In this document: positions 42,940-51,808 of the stretch, piece by piece | Layout of the letters: every line of letters begins with the position of its first letter | How positions within the stretch are numbered: position 1 is the first letter of the stretch | Source: Nostoc sp. B(2019) | GTDB lineage: Bacteria; Cyanobacteriota; Cyanobacteriia; Cyanobacteriales; Nostocaceae | Direction: 5' to 3' | Length of the DNA: 64,000 nt | NCBI RefSeq assembly: GCF_010091925.1 | Contig: NZ_WVID01000010.1 | Coordinates: 29,298 to 93,297 of the forward strand | Position numbers and translations under genes: made by a program | The notes under the pieces: generated by a model | What the model saw: the letters and a program-made list of their open reading frames with translations, nothing else | Told to the model about the DNA's origin: nothing | Databases searched by the model: none

Positions 42940-43611
42940 TTAAGAGCGCTGACCAGTAACGATGTATGCCACTCTTTGACCAATATTAGTAGCATGATCT
43001 GCCATGCGTTCTAGACAACGAATCGCCAGCGCCAGGAGCACAATCGGCTCGACAACGCCTTGAACATCTCGTTGGTGGGCTAAAGTTTGATAAACGCGAT
43101 CGTAGGCATCGTCTACAGTATCATCTAGATGCTTTAAACTTCGTCCACCAGCTTCATCCAAATCTGCTAATGCCCCCAAGCTAGTTGCTAGCATTGCCTG
43201 CGCGTGAAGAGACATGGCTTCAATCTCTGATAAACACGTATGAGGCGGATAAGGAAAAATTTTAATTGCAATCTCAGCTAAATCCTTAGCATAGTCGCCA
43301 ATGCGCTCTAAGTCTCGCACAAGCTGCATAAAAGCACTCAAGCATCGTAAATCTTGGGCCGTAGGTGCTTGCAGCGTCATGATTGCTGTACAGTCTGATT
43401 CTATTTGTCTATAAAAGCGATCAATTTTTTTATCTAATCGGGGAAGTTTCTCAGCAGCCGTTAAGTTGCGGGCAAATAACGCTTGGTGACTGAGGCGAAA
43501 TGAGTTTTCTACCAAAGCTCCCATAATCAATACATCCCGCTCTAAGCGCCTAATGGCGCGTGCCAGCTGGTGGGGTCTTTGAGAATCAGGATTAGAATGG
43601 ACAGCTTTCAC
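42940..43611 (-). CDS. phoU: Phosphate-signalling protein PhoU
   Basis: A 223-residue protein of two three-helix PhoU domains. The first has RRLERDVLIMGALVENSFRL and the acidic metal-binding motif LVRDLERIGDYAKDLAE; the second has ALAIRCLERMADHATNIGQR (E-x-MADHA...). PhoU links the Pst transporter to the sensor kinase and represses the Pho regulon when phosphate is plentiful. The open frame runs back into the kinase gene, but GTG 43611 (VKAVHSNPDSQRP) gives the normal length and begins 31 nt after the kinase stop. Gene order is sphR, sphS, phoU, one operon. Confidence 0.94.
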   Translation of the reverse strand: MKAVHSNPDSQRPHQLARAIRRLERDVLIMGALVENSFRLSHQALFARNLTAAEKLPRLDKKIDRFYRQIESDCTAIMTLQAPTAQDLRCLSAFMQLVRDLERIGDYAKDLAEIAIKIFPYPPHTCLSEIEAMSLHAQAMLATSLGALADLDEAGGRSLKHLDDTVDDAYDRVYQTLAHQRDVQGVVEPIVLLALAIRCLERMADHATNIGQRVAYIVTGQRS

Positions 43612-43642
43612 ACTACTTGTAGTCTCAAACGTGAAGATATTA

Positions 43643-44974
43643 TTAACTATAGTCTTGGCTTTGAGAGTTTGCCATAACTTCAGGGAATTGTAGTTGCATC
43701 CATGCACCACCCGTTTCTGGATGGTTCATAGCTTTGATTGAACCACCATGGGCGAGAACAATTTCCCAGACGATCGCTAAACCCAAACCGTTACCAACAA
43801 TCGTTCCGATCGAATTACTTTGTTGCAATGGCGAATGAGTCCGCGCTTGATCTCCTCGGTAAAATCGCTCAAAAATATGGGGTAAATCTGCTTGCGAAAA
43901 ACCTGCTCCCGAATCAATAAGATTTATTTCTACAGCTGGGTAAGCAGGATCATCTAGATGAGTATCCTCTTTCGATAAGATTTTTGTTTGTACAAGAATG
44001 GTTGTCTGAGGAGGACTGTATTTAATGCTGTTGTCCAGCAAGTTAAGAAAAACTTGGTAAATGCGGGCTTGATCTGCTTTTATCCAAAGCTTATCAGGCC
44101 CAGAATAGCTAAGAGACAAATTTTGCCGCTGTGCCAACGGTTCTAATGTTTCCCATACACATGTAATTAGCGATCGCACTTCCACAGCTTCAGCTTGCAA
44201 TTGAATAGCTGGGTTTGCTTCCATTTGAGTCAGTTCTAACCAGCTTTGCACTAAGTTAATCAGCCGATCAACTTCCTGCATCAGGCGGTTAACCCAGCGA
44301 TCTAAAGGCGGTTCCAAGCGCTTTTGTAAGGTTTCCACAACCAGACGAATCGAAGTTAGCGGCGTTCTAAGTTCGTGAGCTAGATCAGAAAAAGAACGAT
44401 CTCGTGCTTGATTTATATCCAGCAGGGGTTGGCGATTTTCTAAAAATACTCCTACTTGTCCTTGGGGTAAAGGTAAGCTAGACGCCCGCAAAGTTAGAGA
44501 TTTTATTGTTTGCATCTCTGCTGCATTATCACAAGAAGGGTGAAATACCCACTCCCTCTTCTGGGGTTTTTGCCAATCACGAGTTTGCTCAATTAAATGA
44601 TCAAGTTCATAAGACCGTACCAACTCCAGTAATAAGCGCACTTGTCCTGGTTGCCATCTTTGTAAGTACAAAATTTCCTGAGCCTGCTGATTGCACCACA
44701 GCAGTTGATTTTCCTCATCCACCTGCAAATATCCCACTGGTGCAAAATCTAACAGGTCTTGATAAGTTTGTAACGACTGCTGCAAATCTTGCCGCAGCTG
44801 CTTTACCATTGCTACTTTTTGCCACAGGCTAGGCATAAGTGGCAGATCCACCTTAGAATAACGGCAGGATAGTGATTGGAGTGCTCGTCCCAGGTAGCGG
44901 TTTAATTTAACCTGTTGCCAAACCCAAAACCCAATGCCTATCGCTAAGCCTAAAAAAAATCCCAATAAGAACAT
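43643..44974 (-). CDS. sphS: Phosphate-sensing histidine kinase SphS (PhoR-like)
   Basis: A 443-residue sensor kinase. The N-terminal segment (FLLGFFLGLAIGIGFWVWQQ) is a single membrane anchor without a periplasmic domain, as in cyanobacterial SphS. A PAS domain (about 80-190) has LDFAPVGYLQVDEENQLLWC. The dimerisation/phosphoacceptor helix is FSDLAHELRTPLTSIRLVVE, with the His around residue 201. The ATPase domain has NLLDNSIKYSPP (N box), DSGAGFSQADLPHIFERFYR (G1/F box) and GNGLGLAIV (G2). It phosphorylates the SphR-type regulator encoded 54 bp upstream and is followed by phoU. The pst operon and Pho box in this window support the assignment to phosphate control. Confidence 0.92.
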   Translation of the reverse strand: MFLLGFFLGLAIGIGFWVWQQVKLNRYLGRALQSLSCRYSKVDLPLMPSLWQKVAMVKQLRQDLQQSLQTYQDLLDFAPVGYLQVDEENQLLWCNQQAQEILYLQRWQPGQVRLLLELVRSYELDHLIEQTRDWQKPQKREWVFHPSCDNAAEMQTIKSLTLRASSLPLPQGQVGVFLENRQPLLDINQARDRSFSDLAHELRTPLTSIRLVVETLQKRLEPPLDRWVNRLMQEVDRLINLVQSWLELTQMEANPAIQLQAEAVEVRSLITCVWETLEPLAQRQNLSLSYSGPDKLWIKADQARIYQVFLNLLDNSIKYSPPQTTILVQTKILSKEDTHLDDPAYPAVEINLIDSGAGFSQADLPHIFERFYRGDQARTHSPLQQSNSIGTIVGNGLGLAIVWEIVLAHGGSIKAMNHPETGGAWMQLQFPEVMANSQSQDYS

Positions 44975-45028
44975 TTGAGTTGTTAGTTTCTTGGTGATTA
45001 CTAAAAAACTAGCAACTATCTCAACTAA

Positions 45029-45781
45029 TTATCCAAACCTATAGCCAAAACCTCTGACAGTCACAATATATTCAGGGTGACTAGGGTCTTGCTCTAATTT
45101 TTCGCGTAACCAGCGGATGTGAACGTCTACAGTTTTACTATCCCCAACAAAATCTGGCCCCCAAACTTGATCCAGCAATTGCTCCCGCGACCATACCCTG
45201 CGGGCATAACTCATAAATAGTTCTAACAAGCGGAACTCTTTAGGCGATAAACTCACCTCTTGACCGCGAACCAGCACACGGCACTCTTGAGGGTTCAAGG
45301 CGACATCTTTATATTTTAATACAGGTAGTTGTGGCAAAGTACTCAAACGTTGGCGGCGCAATAAAGCTCGACAACGTGCTACTAGCTCGCGCATACTAAA
45401 GGGCTTAGTGAGATAGTCATCTGCCCCCACTTCTAACCCCAGAACTCTGTCTGTTTCACTACCCTTAGCACTCAGCATTAAAATTGGTACTGGGTTTCCT
45501 TGATGACGCAGCAACCTACAAATATCTAGTCCATTAATTTGAGGCAGCATCAAATCAAGAATAATTAAGTCAAAGGGAAGATCTCCTGAGTTAGGTTCAA
45601 AATTTTTGAGATACTCTATGGCTGAGCGCCCATCAGGGGCAGTTATTACCCCATAACCTTCCTCTTCCAATGCTACAGCTAGCATCTCCTGGATTAGTTC
45701 TTCATCTTCTACTACTAAAATGCGGCTGGTTTGACCGATGTCCGCTCTAGTAGAATACTTTGTCGATTCACTGGTATACAT
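45029..45781 (-). CDS. sphR: OmpR/PhoB-type response regulator SphR
   Basis: A response regulator of about 250 residues. Receiver domain: ILVVEDEELIQEMLAVALEE (acidic pocket), phosphorylated Asp in LIILDLMLPQINGLDICRLL, and Lys in ADDYLTKPFSMRELVARC. The C-terminal winged-helix domain is RVLVRGQEVSLSPKEFRLLE, ending TVRGFGYRFG. PhoB-type regulators of this kind bind 11-bp-spaced Pho boxes, such as those before pstS at 26658-26690. I start at ATG 45781; ATG 45790 and TTG 45817 are in frame upstream and cannot be excluded. First gene of the sphR-sphS-phoU operon. Confidence 0.93.
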   Translation of the reverse strand: MYTSESTKYSTRADIGQTSRILVVEDEELIQEMLAVALEEEGYGVITAPDGRSAIEYLKNFEPNSGDLPFDLIILDLMLPQINGLDICRLLRHQGNPVPILMLSAKGSETDRVLGLEVGADDYLTKPFSMRELVARCRALLRRQRLSTLPQLPVLKYKDVALNPQECRVLVRGQEVSLSPKEFRLLELFMSYARRVWSREQLLDQVWGPDFVGDSKTVDVHIRWLREKLEQDPSHPEYIVTVRGFGYRFG

Positions 45782-46035
45782 TGATATCATAAAACTCTGG
45801 GACTGTACTTGTATCAATATGATAATTGAGTAAATTATCTAGTCTCAGTGCATCCACACTTTTCGGGTGGAGAATTTCTTTACAATACGTAATATAAATA
45901 ACAGTACCCCTCTTTATTGTAAATCAATGTGGCTGCAAGCCATTAATAGTCTTTGTGTCTTTAAAATTCCTGAAACTCCCAAATAACTTTGATTCTGTCT
46001 TGACAATAGCAGATAAGGTTAAGTATATTTATCTT

Positions 46036-46049
46036 AGTACAAAAGTACT
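46036..46049 (+). promoter_or_regulatory. Candidate LexA box overlapping a promoter
   Basis: AGTACAAAAGTACT fits the cyanobacterial LexA-site consensus RGTACNNNDGTWCB reported for Anabaena. A -10-like TATAAA overlaps its last base (46049-46054), as expected for a repressor site. It lies 217 bp before the first coiled-coil gene and on the opposite side of sphR, whose start is 255 bp away. The rest of the gap 45782-46265 is AT-rich and shows no gene. Confidence 0.4.
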
Positions 46050-46265
46050 ATAAAGTCTAAACAATTAAGTTATACCTAAAAAACAATAAGACGCTGTACT
46101 AGAGAATTGAGTCCACAATCAAGTCTCATGTCTTTCATTAATCATTCCAGTATTTGTACTGCGCTAAAAATGCTGGTTTCAAGGCTACCCTGATGTCTGC
46201 ATCGGGTAGTTGTTGGTATGACTTGCTACCCCATAGTTCATTGTTTATTCAAAGGAGTTGAAGTT

Positions 46266-47249
46266 ATGACTACAGTTGCAGTTCAGGATAGCAAACAACA
46301 ACTAATGCAAGCATTTCAACAAATTCTTGCAGAAAGGAAGAAGCTAGAATCAAAAATAGCAACTAAACAAGAGGAAGCAGCAAAGGCAAAAAACCAAGAA
46401 ATACTAGAATCTGCCTCTACATACACTGTTGATAGTATTGTCAAAGGTTTAGCTGATTTGCAATTAGAGTTTGGTGGCATTCTCAATGCACTATCTGAAA
46501 AGTTAGATAAAGAAAATTCTAGGTTAGATGAATTGAATCAAGCTCTAGAAATTGAAACTCAGCGTTTGCAAGAGCTTAAAAAAATTAGGATTATAGCAGA
46601 CACTTTAGATATTTTAAATCAAGAACATCAAGAAAAATTAAAAGTCTTAGAACAGGATACTGCCAGTAAGCAGGAAGAACTAGAAAAAGAAATTACAATC
46701 AGACGCAAAGAATGGCAAAAAGAGCAAAGTGAGTATGAAGAAAAGCTTCAATTATATAACGACTTATTAGCGAAAGAACGCCAGCAAGAACTAGAAGAAT
46801 ATGAATATAAATTAGAAACAACTCGTAAACTCAATACAGATGCTTACGAGGCAAAAAAACGCCAACAAGAAAGGGAAATTCAAGAAGGCTGTCAACAGAA
46901 AGAGAAAGACTGGACAGAACGGGAAAAAATCTTGACTGAACGTCAACCATTATTTACAGAATATCAACAAAAAGTAGCAGCATTTCCTAATGAACTGGAA
47001 GAAGCAGTTAAAAAGTCTAGAGAAGAAGCAATTAAAGAAACAAGTCAAAAAACTAAGGTTGAGGCTGATTTATTTGAGAAAGAGTGGGAAGCCAACAAGC
47101 AAAGTTATGAATTAAAAATTCAAGCTTTAGAAGAAGCTATCAAAAAACAGACTGAGCAAATAGAAGGTATTTCTAATCAGCTTCAAACTACATTGAAACA
47201 ATCACAAGATTTAGCTATGAGAGCTTTTGATAGTTCTTCTAACAAATAG
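46266..47249 (+). CDS. Coiled-coil protein, first of a tandem pair
   Basis: A 327-residue, highly charged protein from ATG 46266, with a strong AGGAG ribosome-binding site 8-9 nt upstream. Almost the whole length beyond residue 70 is predicted coiled coil (LDKENSRLDELNQALEIETQ, KERQQELEEYEYKLETTRKL). A conserved block STYTVDSIVKGLADLQLEFG near residues 55-75 matches MNYTIQSLAKIQLGFGSAA in the following gene. There is no signal peptide or membrane helix. The two genes are paralogues in an operon, 50 bp apart. Filamentous cyanobacteria have tandem coiled-coil filament proteins (LfiA/LfiB of Anabaena), which this pair recalls in size and arrangement, but orthology is not shown. Confidence 0.78.
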   Translation: MTTVAVQDSKQQLMQAFQQILAERKKLESKIATKQEEAAKAKNQEILESASTYTVDSIVKGLADLQLEFGGILNALSEKLDKENSRLDELNQALEIETQRLQELKKIRIIADTLDILNQEHQEKLKVLEQDTASKQEELEKEITIRRKEWQKEQSEYEEKLQLYNDLLAKERQQELEEYEYKLETTRKLNTDAYEAKKRQQEREIQEGCQQKEKDWTEREKILTERQPLFTEYQQKVAAFPNELEEAVKKSREEAIKETSQKTKVEADLFEKEWEANKQSYELKIQALEEAIKKQTEQIEGISNQLQTTLKQSQDLAMRAFDSSSNK

Positions 47250-47299
47250 TTATTGTTTAGTATTTTAGTTATTTTTAGTTTTTGCAAAGGAGAGATTTT

Positions 47300-48382
47300 G
47301 TGGTATTTAAAAAACCAAGCGATAAAAATACCAAAGTTGAAATTCTTCAGGCGTATGAGGAATTAACTAAAGAAAAAGCAGCACTCAAATCACAACTTGA
47401 CCAAGTAGTGAAAGAAAATCAGTCTGCAACTAAAGAAATGCCTAAAGTAGAGCAAAAAATGTCTGTAAACAATCAGCCTTCTACTATCCAGCAAAAGATG
47501 AATTATACAATTCAAAGCTTGGCAAAGATTCAGTTAGGTTTTGGTAGTGCTGCTAATGAATTGTCAGAACAACTAACCACAAGAGCATCTAAATTAGCAG
47601 AGATTAGGCAATCTGTAGATAATGAAATTCAGCAATTAACACAATTACATAATTTGGAAATTTCTGAAGATATATTGGATACTCTCATCCAATCCTACGA
47701 AGATAATTCTAAAAGTTATCAGGAAGAATTTAGCCAGCGCTATGAAGTACTATCACAAGAAACATTAAATCAAAGAAATACTTGGGTAAAAGAGCAAGAA
47801 GAACATCAACGAGCTATCAAAGAACGAAATGAAAACCTTAACAAAACTCGGCAACGGGATGTAGCAGAATACAAGTATGATTTAGAACTCCAGCGTAAAC
47901 TTGAAAGTGATGAATACGCACAACGGCAGAAAATATTATATAACCAACTAGAAGAATTACTACAAGAAGCAGAAAAACAGTGGGCTGAACGAGAGAAAGT
48001 GATTTCTGAGCAAGAAAAACAATTTGAGGAATATAAAGCTAAAGTAGAAGCATTTCCTAAAGATAAAGAAGCATCTGTCAAAAAAGCTATGGAAGAGGGC
48101 AAAGGTATCGCCCACTACCAAGCTAAAGTTAAAGCAGATTTATATGGCAAAGAAGTGGAAGGGCAAAAGCGTTTTTATGAACAGAGATTACAGTCTTTAG
48201 AACAAACTATTACCAATCAAGAAACAAGGATTGAAAACCTTTCAAAACAACTCGAATCTGCCCTCAAACAAGTTCAGGATTTGGCAGTTAAAGCTATTGA
48301 AGGAACTGCAAATGTCAATTCATATCAGGCAATCAAAGAAATAGCTTTGGAACAGGCAAAAAGCCAAGTGAAAAATAAATAA
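47300..48382 (+). CDS. Coiled-coil protein, second of a tandem pair
   Basis: A 360-residue paralogue of the preceding protein, starting at GTG 47300 with AGGAGA six bases upstream. The TTG 18 nt earlier lies before that ribosome-binding site and is not used. It has a short basic start (VFKKPSDKNTKVEI), a coiled coil, the shared block around MNYTIQSLAKIQLGFGSAAN, then long coiled coils with matching residues DVAEYKYDLELQRKLESDEY and EYKAKVEAFPKDKEASVKKA (compare EYQQKVAAFPNELEEAVKKS in the first protein). The C-terminal tail KEIALEQAKSQVKNK is unique. The pair may co-polymerise as cytoskeletal or scaffold filaments; this is inference. Confidence 0.78.
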   Translation: MVFKKPSDKNTKVEILQAYEELTKEKAALKSQLDQVVKENQSATKEMPKVEQKMSVNNQPSTIQQKMNYTIQSLAKIQLGFGSAANELSEQLTTRASKLAEIRQSVDNEIQQLTQLHNLEISEDILDTLIQSYEDNSKSYQEEFSQRYEVLSQETLNQRNTWVKEQEEHQRAIKERNENLNKTRQRDVAEYKYDLELQRKLESDEYAQRQKILYNQLEELLQEAEKQWAEREKVISEQEKQFEEYKAKVEAFPKDKEASVKKAMEEGKGIAHYQAKVKADLYGKEVEGQKRFYEQRLQSLEQTITNQETRIENLSKQLESALKQVQDLAVKAIEGTANVNSYQAIKEIALEQAKSQVKNK

Positions 48383-48439
48383 TTAGATCGCATTATGGAG
48401 ACGTAGTTCTAATTGCGTCTCTATTAAATAACTGTGATT

Positions 48440-48556
48440 TTATATTTGAGGTTTTTTGATTGGTTTTTTTAATTCCGTCTTGCGCGGTTTTCCTAGAGTA
48501 TTGGGGGGTTGTGGTTTATCTCCTCTCTGATGTTGGTCGTGTTCTTGGTTAGACAT
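48440..48556 (-). CDS. Possible 38-residue basic small protein
   Basis: ATG at 48556 opens a 38-codon frame: MSNQEHDQHQRGDKPQPPN, then a lysine/proline-rich tail (TELKKPIKKPQI). The composition is hydrophilic and not random-looking, and the sequence around it is otherwise AT-rich and gene-free. No good ribosome-binding site is seen, and I know no family. It lies in the 679-bp gap 48383-49061, convergent with the coiled-coil operon. The rest of that gap shows nothing else I can support. Confidence 0.35.
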   Translation of the reverse strand: MSNQEHDQHQRGDKPQPPNTLGKPRKTELKKPIKKPQI

Positions 48557-49061
48557 AAAACTAAACTTTTAAATTAACTACAAATTTAGCTACATTATCA
48601 GTATTGTCGATTCCAGAAATATATCATAATAAATTTGTTTTTAAAAGAATAAAAAAATAGAGACGTTGTGATTATTACGTCTCTATAACAGAGGAAACCC
48701 ATTATTTTTAATAATTCTAAATAAAATTTCTATAAAATAAATGTTATTTGCAGCGGTTGATTTTTGCTTTTCAAATGGGCATTACTAGACTCAGTTTTAG
48801 GTGAATTGGCATTGTTAAGCAGTTGTTGGCAGACTATGAGAACATCAATGATTGTGAACTTTCTACAAGTGGGGATACAAGAGCATAAATTGCAAATTCG
48901 GAAATTTGAAAAAAATATAAGATTTTTATATGGTCAAGTCACCTGTATTCTGAGGGAGTTTGAAAAGGTAAAACAGCTATATTACAGACATGTCTCGACA
49001 TAGAGACACATCTGTGCATCAATTTAGATGAAGCAAAACCTTTGAGCAAAGGTAGAAAATT

Positions 49062-49835
49062 TCAAGCGAAGGTAGAAAACCCTAGATTTGGTGGAATATC
49101 CTGAATTCGCCCTGGCCCGATCGCTCGCAATGCTTCTTTCAACAAAATATCCCCAGTATATAGCGCACGACCTACTATTACACCAGTGACACCTTGAGGT
49201 TCTAACGCCAACAAACTTAACAAATCGGTAACAGAACTCACCCCGCCAGATGCAATTACTGGGATGGAAATCGCCGCAGCAAGTTCTCGCAAAGCTTCTA
49301 AATTCGGGCCTGTGAGAGTACCATCACGGTGGATATCTGTGTAAATAATCGCAGCTGCGCCCAATTCTTGCATTTGTACGGCCAGTTGAGTTGCTACAAC
49401 TTCCGATGTTTCTAACCAGCCGCGAGTTGCTACTCGGCCATTACGGGCGTCAATGCCGACAATAATCTGTTTGGGAAATTCTTGGCAGAGTTCTTGTACT
49501 AGCTGGGGTTGTTCTACGGCGATAGTTCCGAGAATTGCCCACTGTACGCCTAAATTGAACACTTGTTGCACACTAGCGCGATCGCGCAATCCTCCACCTA
49601 CTTCAATAGGCACTGATATTGCTTGAGCGATCGCTTCAATTGCGCCTAGATTTACTACTTTACCTGCTTTTGCACCATCTAGATCAACTATATGTAATCT
49701 GGTAGCACCCTGATCAACCCACTGTTTGGCAACATCAACAGGGTTTTCACTAAAAACTTGCGATCGTTCATAGTCTCCCTGATAGAGTCGCACACAGCGA
49801 CCTTCTAGTAAATCAATCGCCGGAATTACATCCAT
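49062..49835 (-). CDS. hisA: HisA, ProFAR isomerase
   Basis: 1-(5-phosphoribosyl)-5-[(5-phosphoribosylamino)methylideneamino] imidazole-4-carboxamide isomerase, an Amadori-type TIM barrel of histidine biosynthesis. The 257 residues have the expected half-barrel repeat: [20 protein letters not shown] with catalytic Asp8, [20 protein letters not shown], the phosphate loops [15 protein letters not shown] and [16 protein letters not shown], and the second catalytic Asp in [18 protein letters not shown]. No other his gene is adjacent, as is usual in cyanobacteria, where his genes are scattered. Confidence 0.96.
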   Translation of the reverse strand: MDVIPAIDLLEGRCVRLYQGDYERSQVFSENPVDVAKQWVDQGATRLHIVDLDGAKAGKVVNLGAIEAIAQAISVPIEVGGGLRDRASVQQVFNLGVQWAILGTIAVEQPQLVQELCQEFPKQIIVGIDARNGRVATRGWLETSEVVATQLAVQMQELGAAAIIYTDIHRDGTLTGPNLEALRELAAAISIPVIASGGVSSVTDLLSLLALEPQGVTGVIVGRALYTGDILLKEALRAIGPGRIQDIPPNLGFSTFA

Positions 49836-49874
49836 TTACTTGTTCCTCATAACTCAATCCAGTAAAAATTCTTG

Positions 49875-50177
49875 CTATGGCTGGGTTTTTTTCGTTTTTA
49901 ATTGCCTGACAGCTTGCCCGAAACCCAGCACAAGTAAGATGTTAGAAAGCGTCAAAAAAACTTCTGCACCGCCGTGTAGCCAATCTATATTTGCCAAAGA
50001 CTCGCCATAATGCAATACAGCATAAATTCCCGCTGGGATGGTGATGGCAACAAACACTAGAGTGCCGTAAAATCCATATAGCGCCAAACGCGGCATTTGC
50101 TGACTGCGGCTGATAAACCACAAGAAACCCAAGTAGGGAAACAGTGAAAGGGCAAACAGGGTTTCTTTAGACATCAT
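49875..50177 (-). CDS. DUF3593-family membrane protein
   Basis: A 100-residue protein with three hydrophobic segments (FALSLFPYLGFLWFISRS, LALYGFYGTLVFVAITIPAG, VFLTLSNILLVLGFGQAV). The family is restricted to cyanobacteria and plastids and is usually next to the DUF2499/Ycf49 gene, as here. Its start overlaps the stop codon of that gene (TAATG), so the two are translationally coupled. Function unknown; a thylakoid or plasma-membrane location is expected. Confidence 0.85.
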   Translation of the reverse strand: MMSKETLFALSLFPYLGFLWFISRSQQMPRLALYGFYGTLVFVAITIPAGIYAVLHYGESLANIDWLHGGAEVFLTLSNILLVLGFGQAVRQLKTKKTQP

Positions 50178-50536
50178 TACTCTGATTTAATAGGTTTTGG
50201 CTCAACAGTTGTAGTTGCAGTGTTGGCATTGGTAGAGCGCCAGATCAAAAACGCCGCCGCCCAAAGCGTAAAATTACCAATTAAGGTCATGGTAGCTTGA
50301 AGCGTTACCAGCCATTCTAGAGATTCGGCATTGTCGAAATAATGCCAGGTACAAGCGCACATAGCGCTGACCAAAGCTGGTAACATGGCAAGGGACAATC
50401 CCCACCAAGTACGGTTATTAGTAAGTTCGCCGTAAGTCCAGATTAACCAAATGGCGGCAATCCACTCAATAACGCTAGAAATATGAATAATCCAGGTGGG
50501 AATTGAAAGGGCGTGCATAAGAAAGTCAAGAGTCAA
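50177..50536 (-). CDS. DUF2499 / Ycf49-like membrane protein
   Basis: A 119-residue protein with three to four hydrophobic segments (SIPTWIIHISSVIEWIAAIW, WGLSLAMLPALVSAMCACTW, TLIGNFTLWAAAFLIWRS). The motif CACTWHYFDN and the overall pattern are those of DUF2499, the family that includes chloroplast Ycf49. It is coupled to DUF3593 through a one-base overlap. A role in photosynthetic membranes is likely but not established. AGTCAAA heptamer repeats begin within its 5' end. Confidence 0.85.
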   Translation of the reverse strand: MTLDFLMHALSIPTWIIHISSVIEWIAAIWLIWTYGELTNNRTWWGLSLAMLPALVSAMCACTWHYFDNAESLEWLVTLQATMTLIGNFTLWAAAFLIWRSTNANTATTTVEPKPIKSE

Positions 50537-50561
50537 AAGTCAAAAGTCAAAAGTCAAGAGT
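50523..50561. repeat. AGTCAAA heptamer repeats
   Basis: Five tandem heptamers (AGTCAAG, AGTCAAA x3, AGTCAAG) at the start of the DUF2499 gene and its leader, of the same family as at 4176, 25894 and 32900. Confidence 0.75.
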
Positions 50562-50676
50562 AATTAGTTCTCTTGTTTTTCCATAACATCATCTTCCCAC
50601 AAGAAAATTCATCTTCTGTTGGTAGGATGGCTGATATCTCGTCAACTATTTAGAAAAAAGTTGATAATCTAAAATC

Positions 50677-50723
50677 CGTCTTGGAAAGTCTGAGCCAAGG
50701 AAATCTATCCTCAAACTTTCCGC
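50677..50723. mobile_element. MITE-like element, minimal copy B
   Basis: 47 bp with the same outer ends as the copies at 25997 and 53650: GTCTTGGAAAGTCTGAG on the left and CTCAAACTTTCCGC on the right. There is almost no interior. It is surrounded by AAAATCC/AAAATCT simple repeats, like copy A. Confidence 0.65.
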
Positions 50724-50754
50724 TAAATCTAAAATCCAAAATCTAAAATCCAAA

Positions 50755-51807
50755 ATGGTAAAGATGCGGGCGTTATTGTCTGGGTATTACGGCAAAGGTA
50801 ATGGTGGTGACGAAGCTTTATTGGCGACGCTTTTGCAAATGCTACCACCTGATGTAACGCCTGTGGTTCTTTCGGGTAATCCAGAGGAAACCCGCGATCG
50901 CTACAATGTAGAAACCCACAATCGCATGGCTGCGTTACCTGTATTGCAAGCTTTACGTTCTTGCGATGCTTTTATTTGGGGTGGTGGAAGTTTAATTCAG
51001 GATGTTACCAGTACTATAAGCCCATTTTATTATGGGGGATTGATGGTATTGGCTCAAAAAATGGGATTAAAAACTGTTGCTTGGGCCCAGGGTATTGGCC
51101 CGTTAAAACGCTCACAAACTCGCATTTTGGCACAATACTCCTTCGGATATTGTACCAGAGTTAGTGTCCGCGATCGCGCCAGTGCTAGTTTATTATCTGA
51201 TTGGCAAATTCCTTGTATCCTTGCTCCTGACCCAGTTTGGGCTTTAGAATCTAAACCAGTACCAGGACTTTGGGATTTACCTGCGCCTAGAGTTGCTGTG
51301 ACTTTGCGATCGCATCCCCAACTTACAGAAACACGCTTAGCAAATTTAACTCGTGCTTTGGTTGACTTTCAAAAAGCTACGCAGGCTTTTATTTTACTGC
51401 TACCATTTCAGAAAAGTGAAGATTTAAGTATTGCCGAAGCTATTCAACCACATCTTAAAGATGTCAGCCAGATTTTGTATCTGGAAGACCCGCAACTTTT
51501 GAAAGGTGTATTTCGCGGTGTTGAGATGGCAATTGGAATGCGGCTACACAGCTTGATTATGGCTGCTGCTGAAGGTTGTCGCTGTTTTGCTCTTAGTTAT
51601 GACCCCAAGGTAAATCGTCTGATGGAAGAGTTGGCGATACCTGGGTGGGATTTGGCGAGTTTGCCAGATGACCCCAATTCGATTAGTCTGACTTGGATGG
51701 AGCATTACGCTAATGGTGAGCCGTTATCACCAGAGCAAATCCAATCTTTGGTAGATCGTGCGTTAATGCATCGTGAAGTATTATATGAAGTACTGGCTAA
51801 AGATTAA
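50755..51807 (+). CDS. csaB: Polysaccharide pyruvyl transferase CsaB
   Basis: A 350-residue enzyme that adds ketal-pyruvate to cell-wall polysaccharide, creating the ligand for SLH domains. Features are LSGYYGKGNGGDEALLATLL at the start, AFIWGGGSLIQDVTSTIS, VAWAQGIGPLKRSQTRI and the conserved C-terminal AIGMRLHSLIMAAAEGCRCF. The start may be ATG 50755 or 50764. Functionally it matches the SLH-domain porin encoded at 40 kb, because pyruvylated polymer is what SLH domains bind. It converges with the Uma2 gene (1-bp gap). Confidence 0.93.
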   Translation: MVKMRALLSGYYGKGNGGDEALLATLLQMLPPDVTPVVLSGNPEETRDRYNVETHNRMAALPVLQALRSCDAFIWGGGSLIQDVTSTISPFYYGGLMVLAQKMGLKTVAWAQGIGPLKRSQTRILAQYSFGYCTRVSVRDRASASLLSDWQIPCILAPDPVWALESKPVPGLWDLPAPRVAVTLRSHPQLTETRLANLTRALVDFQKATQAFILLLPFQKSEDLSIAEAIQPHLKDVSQILYLEDPQLLKGVFRGVEMAIGMRLHSLIMAAAEGCRCFALSYDPKVNRLMEELAIPGWDLASLPDDPNSISLTWMEHYANGEPLSPEQIQSLVDRALMHREVLYEVLAKD

Positions 51808-51808
51808 C

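Noticed and set aside
48764-49003. 79-codon plus-strand frame downstream of the coiled-coil operon
   Set aside because: No ribosome-binding site, no family features, and the frame lies in AT-rich spacer before hisA.
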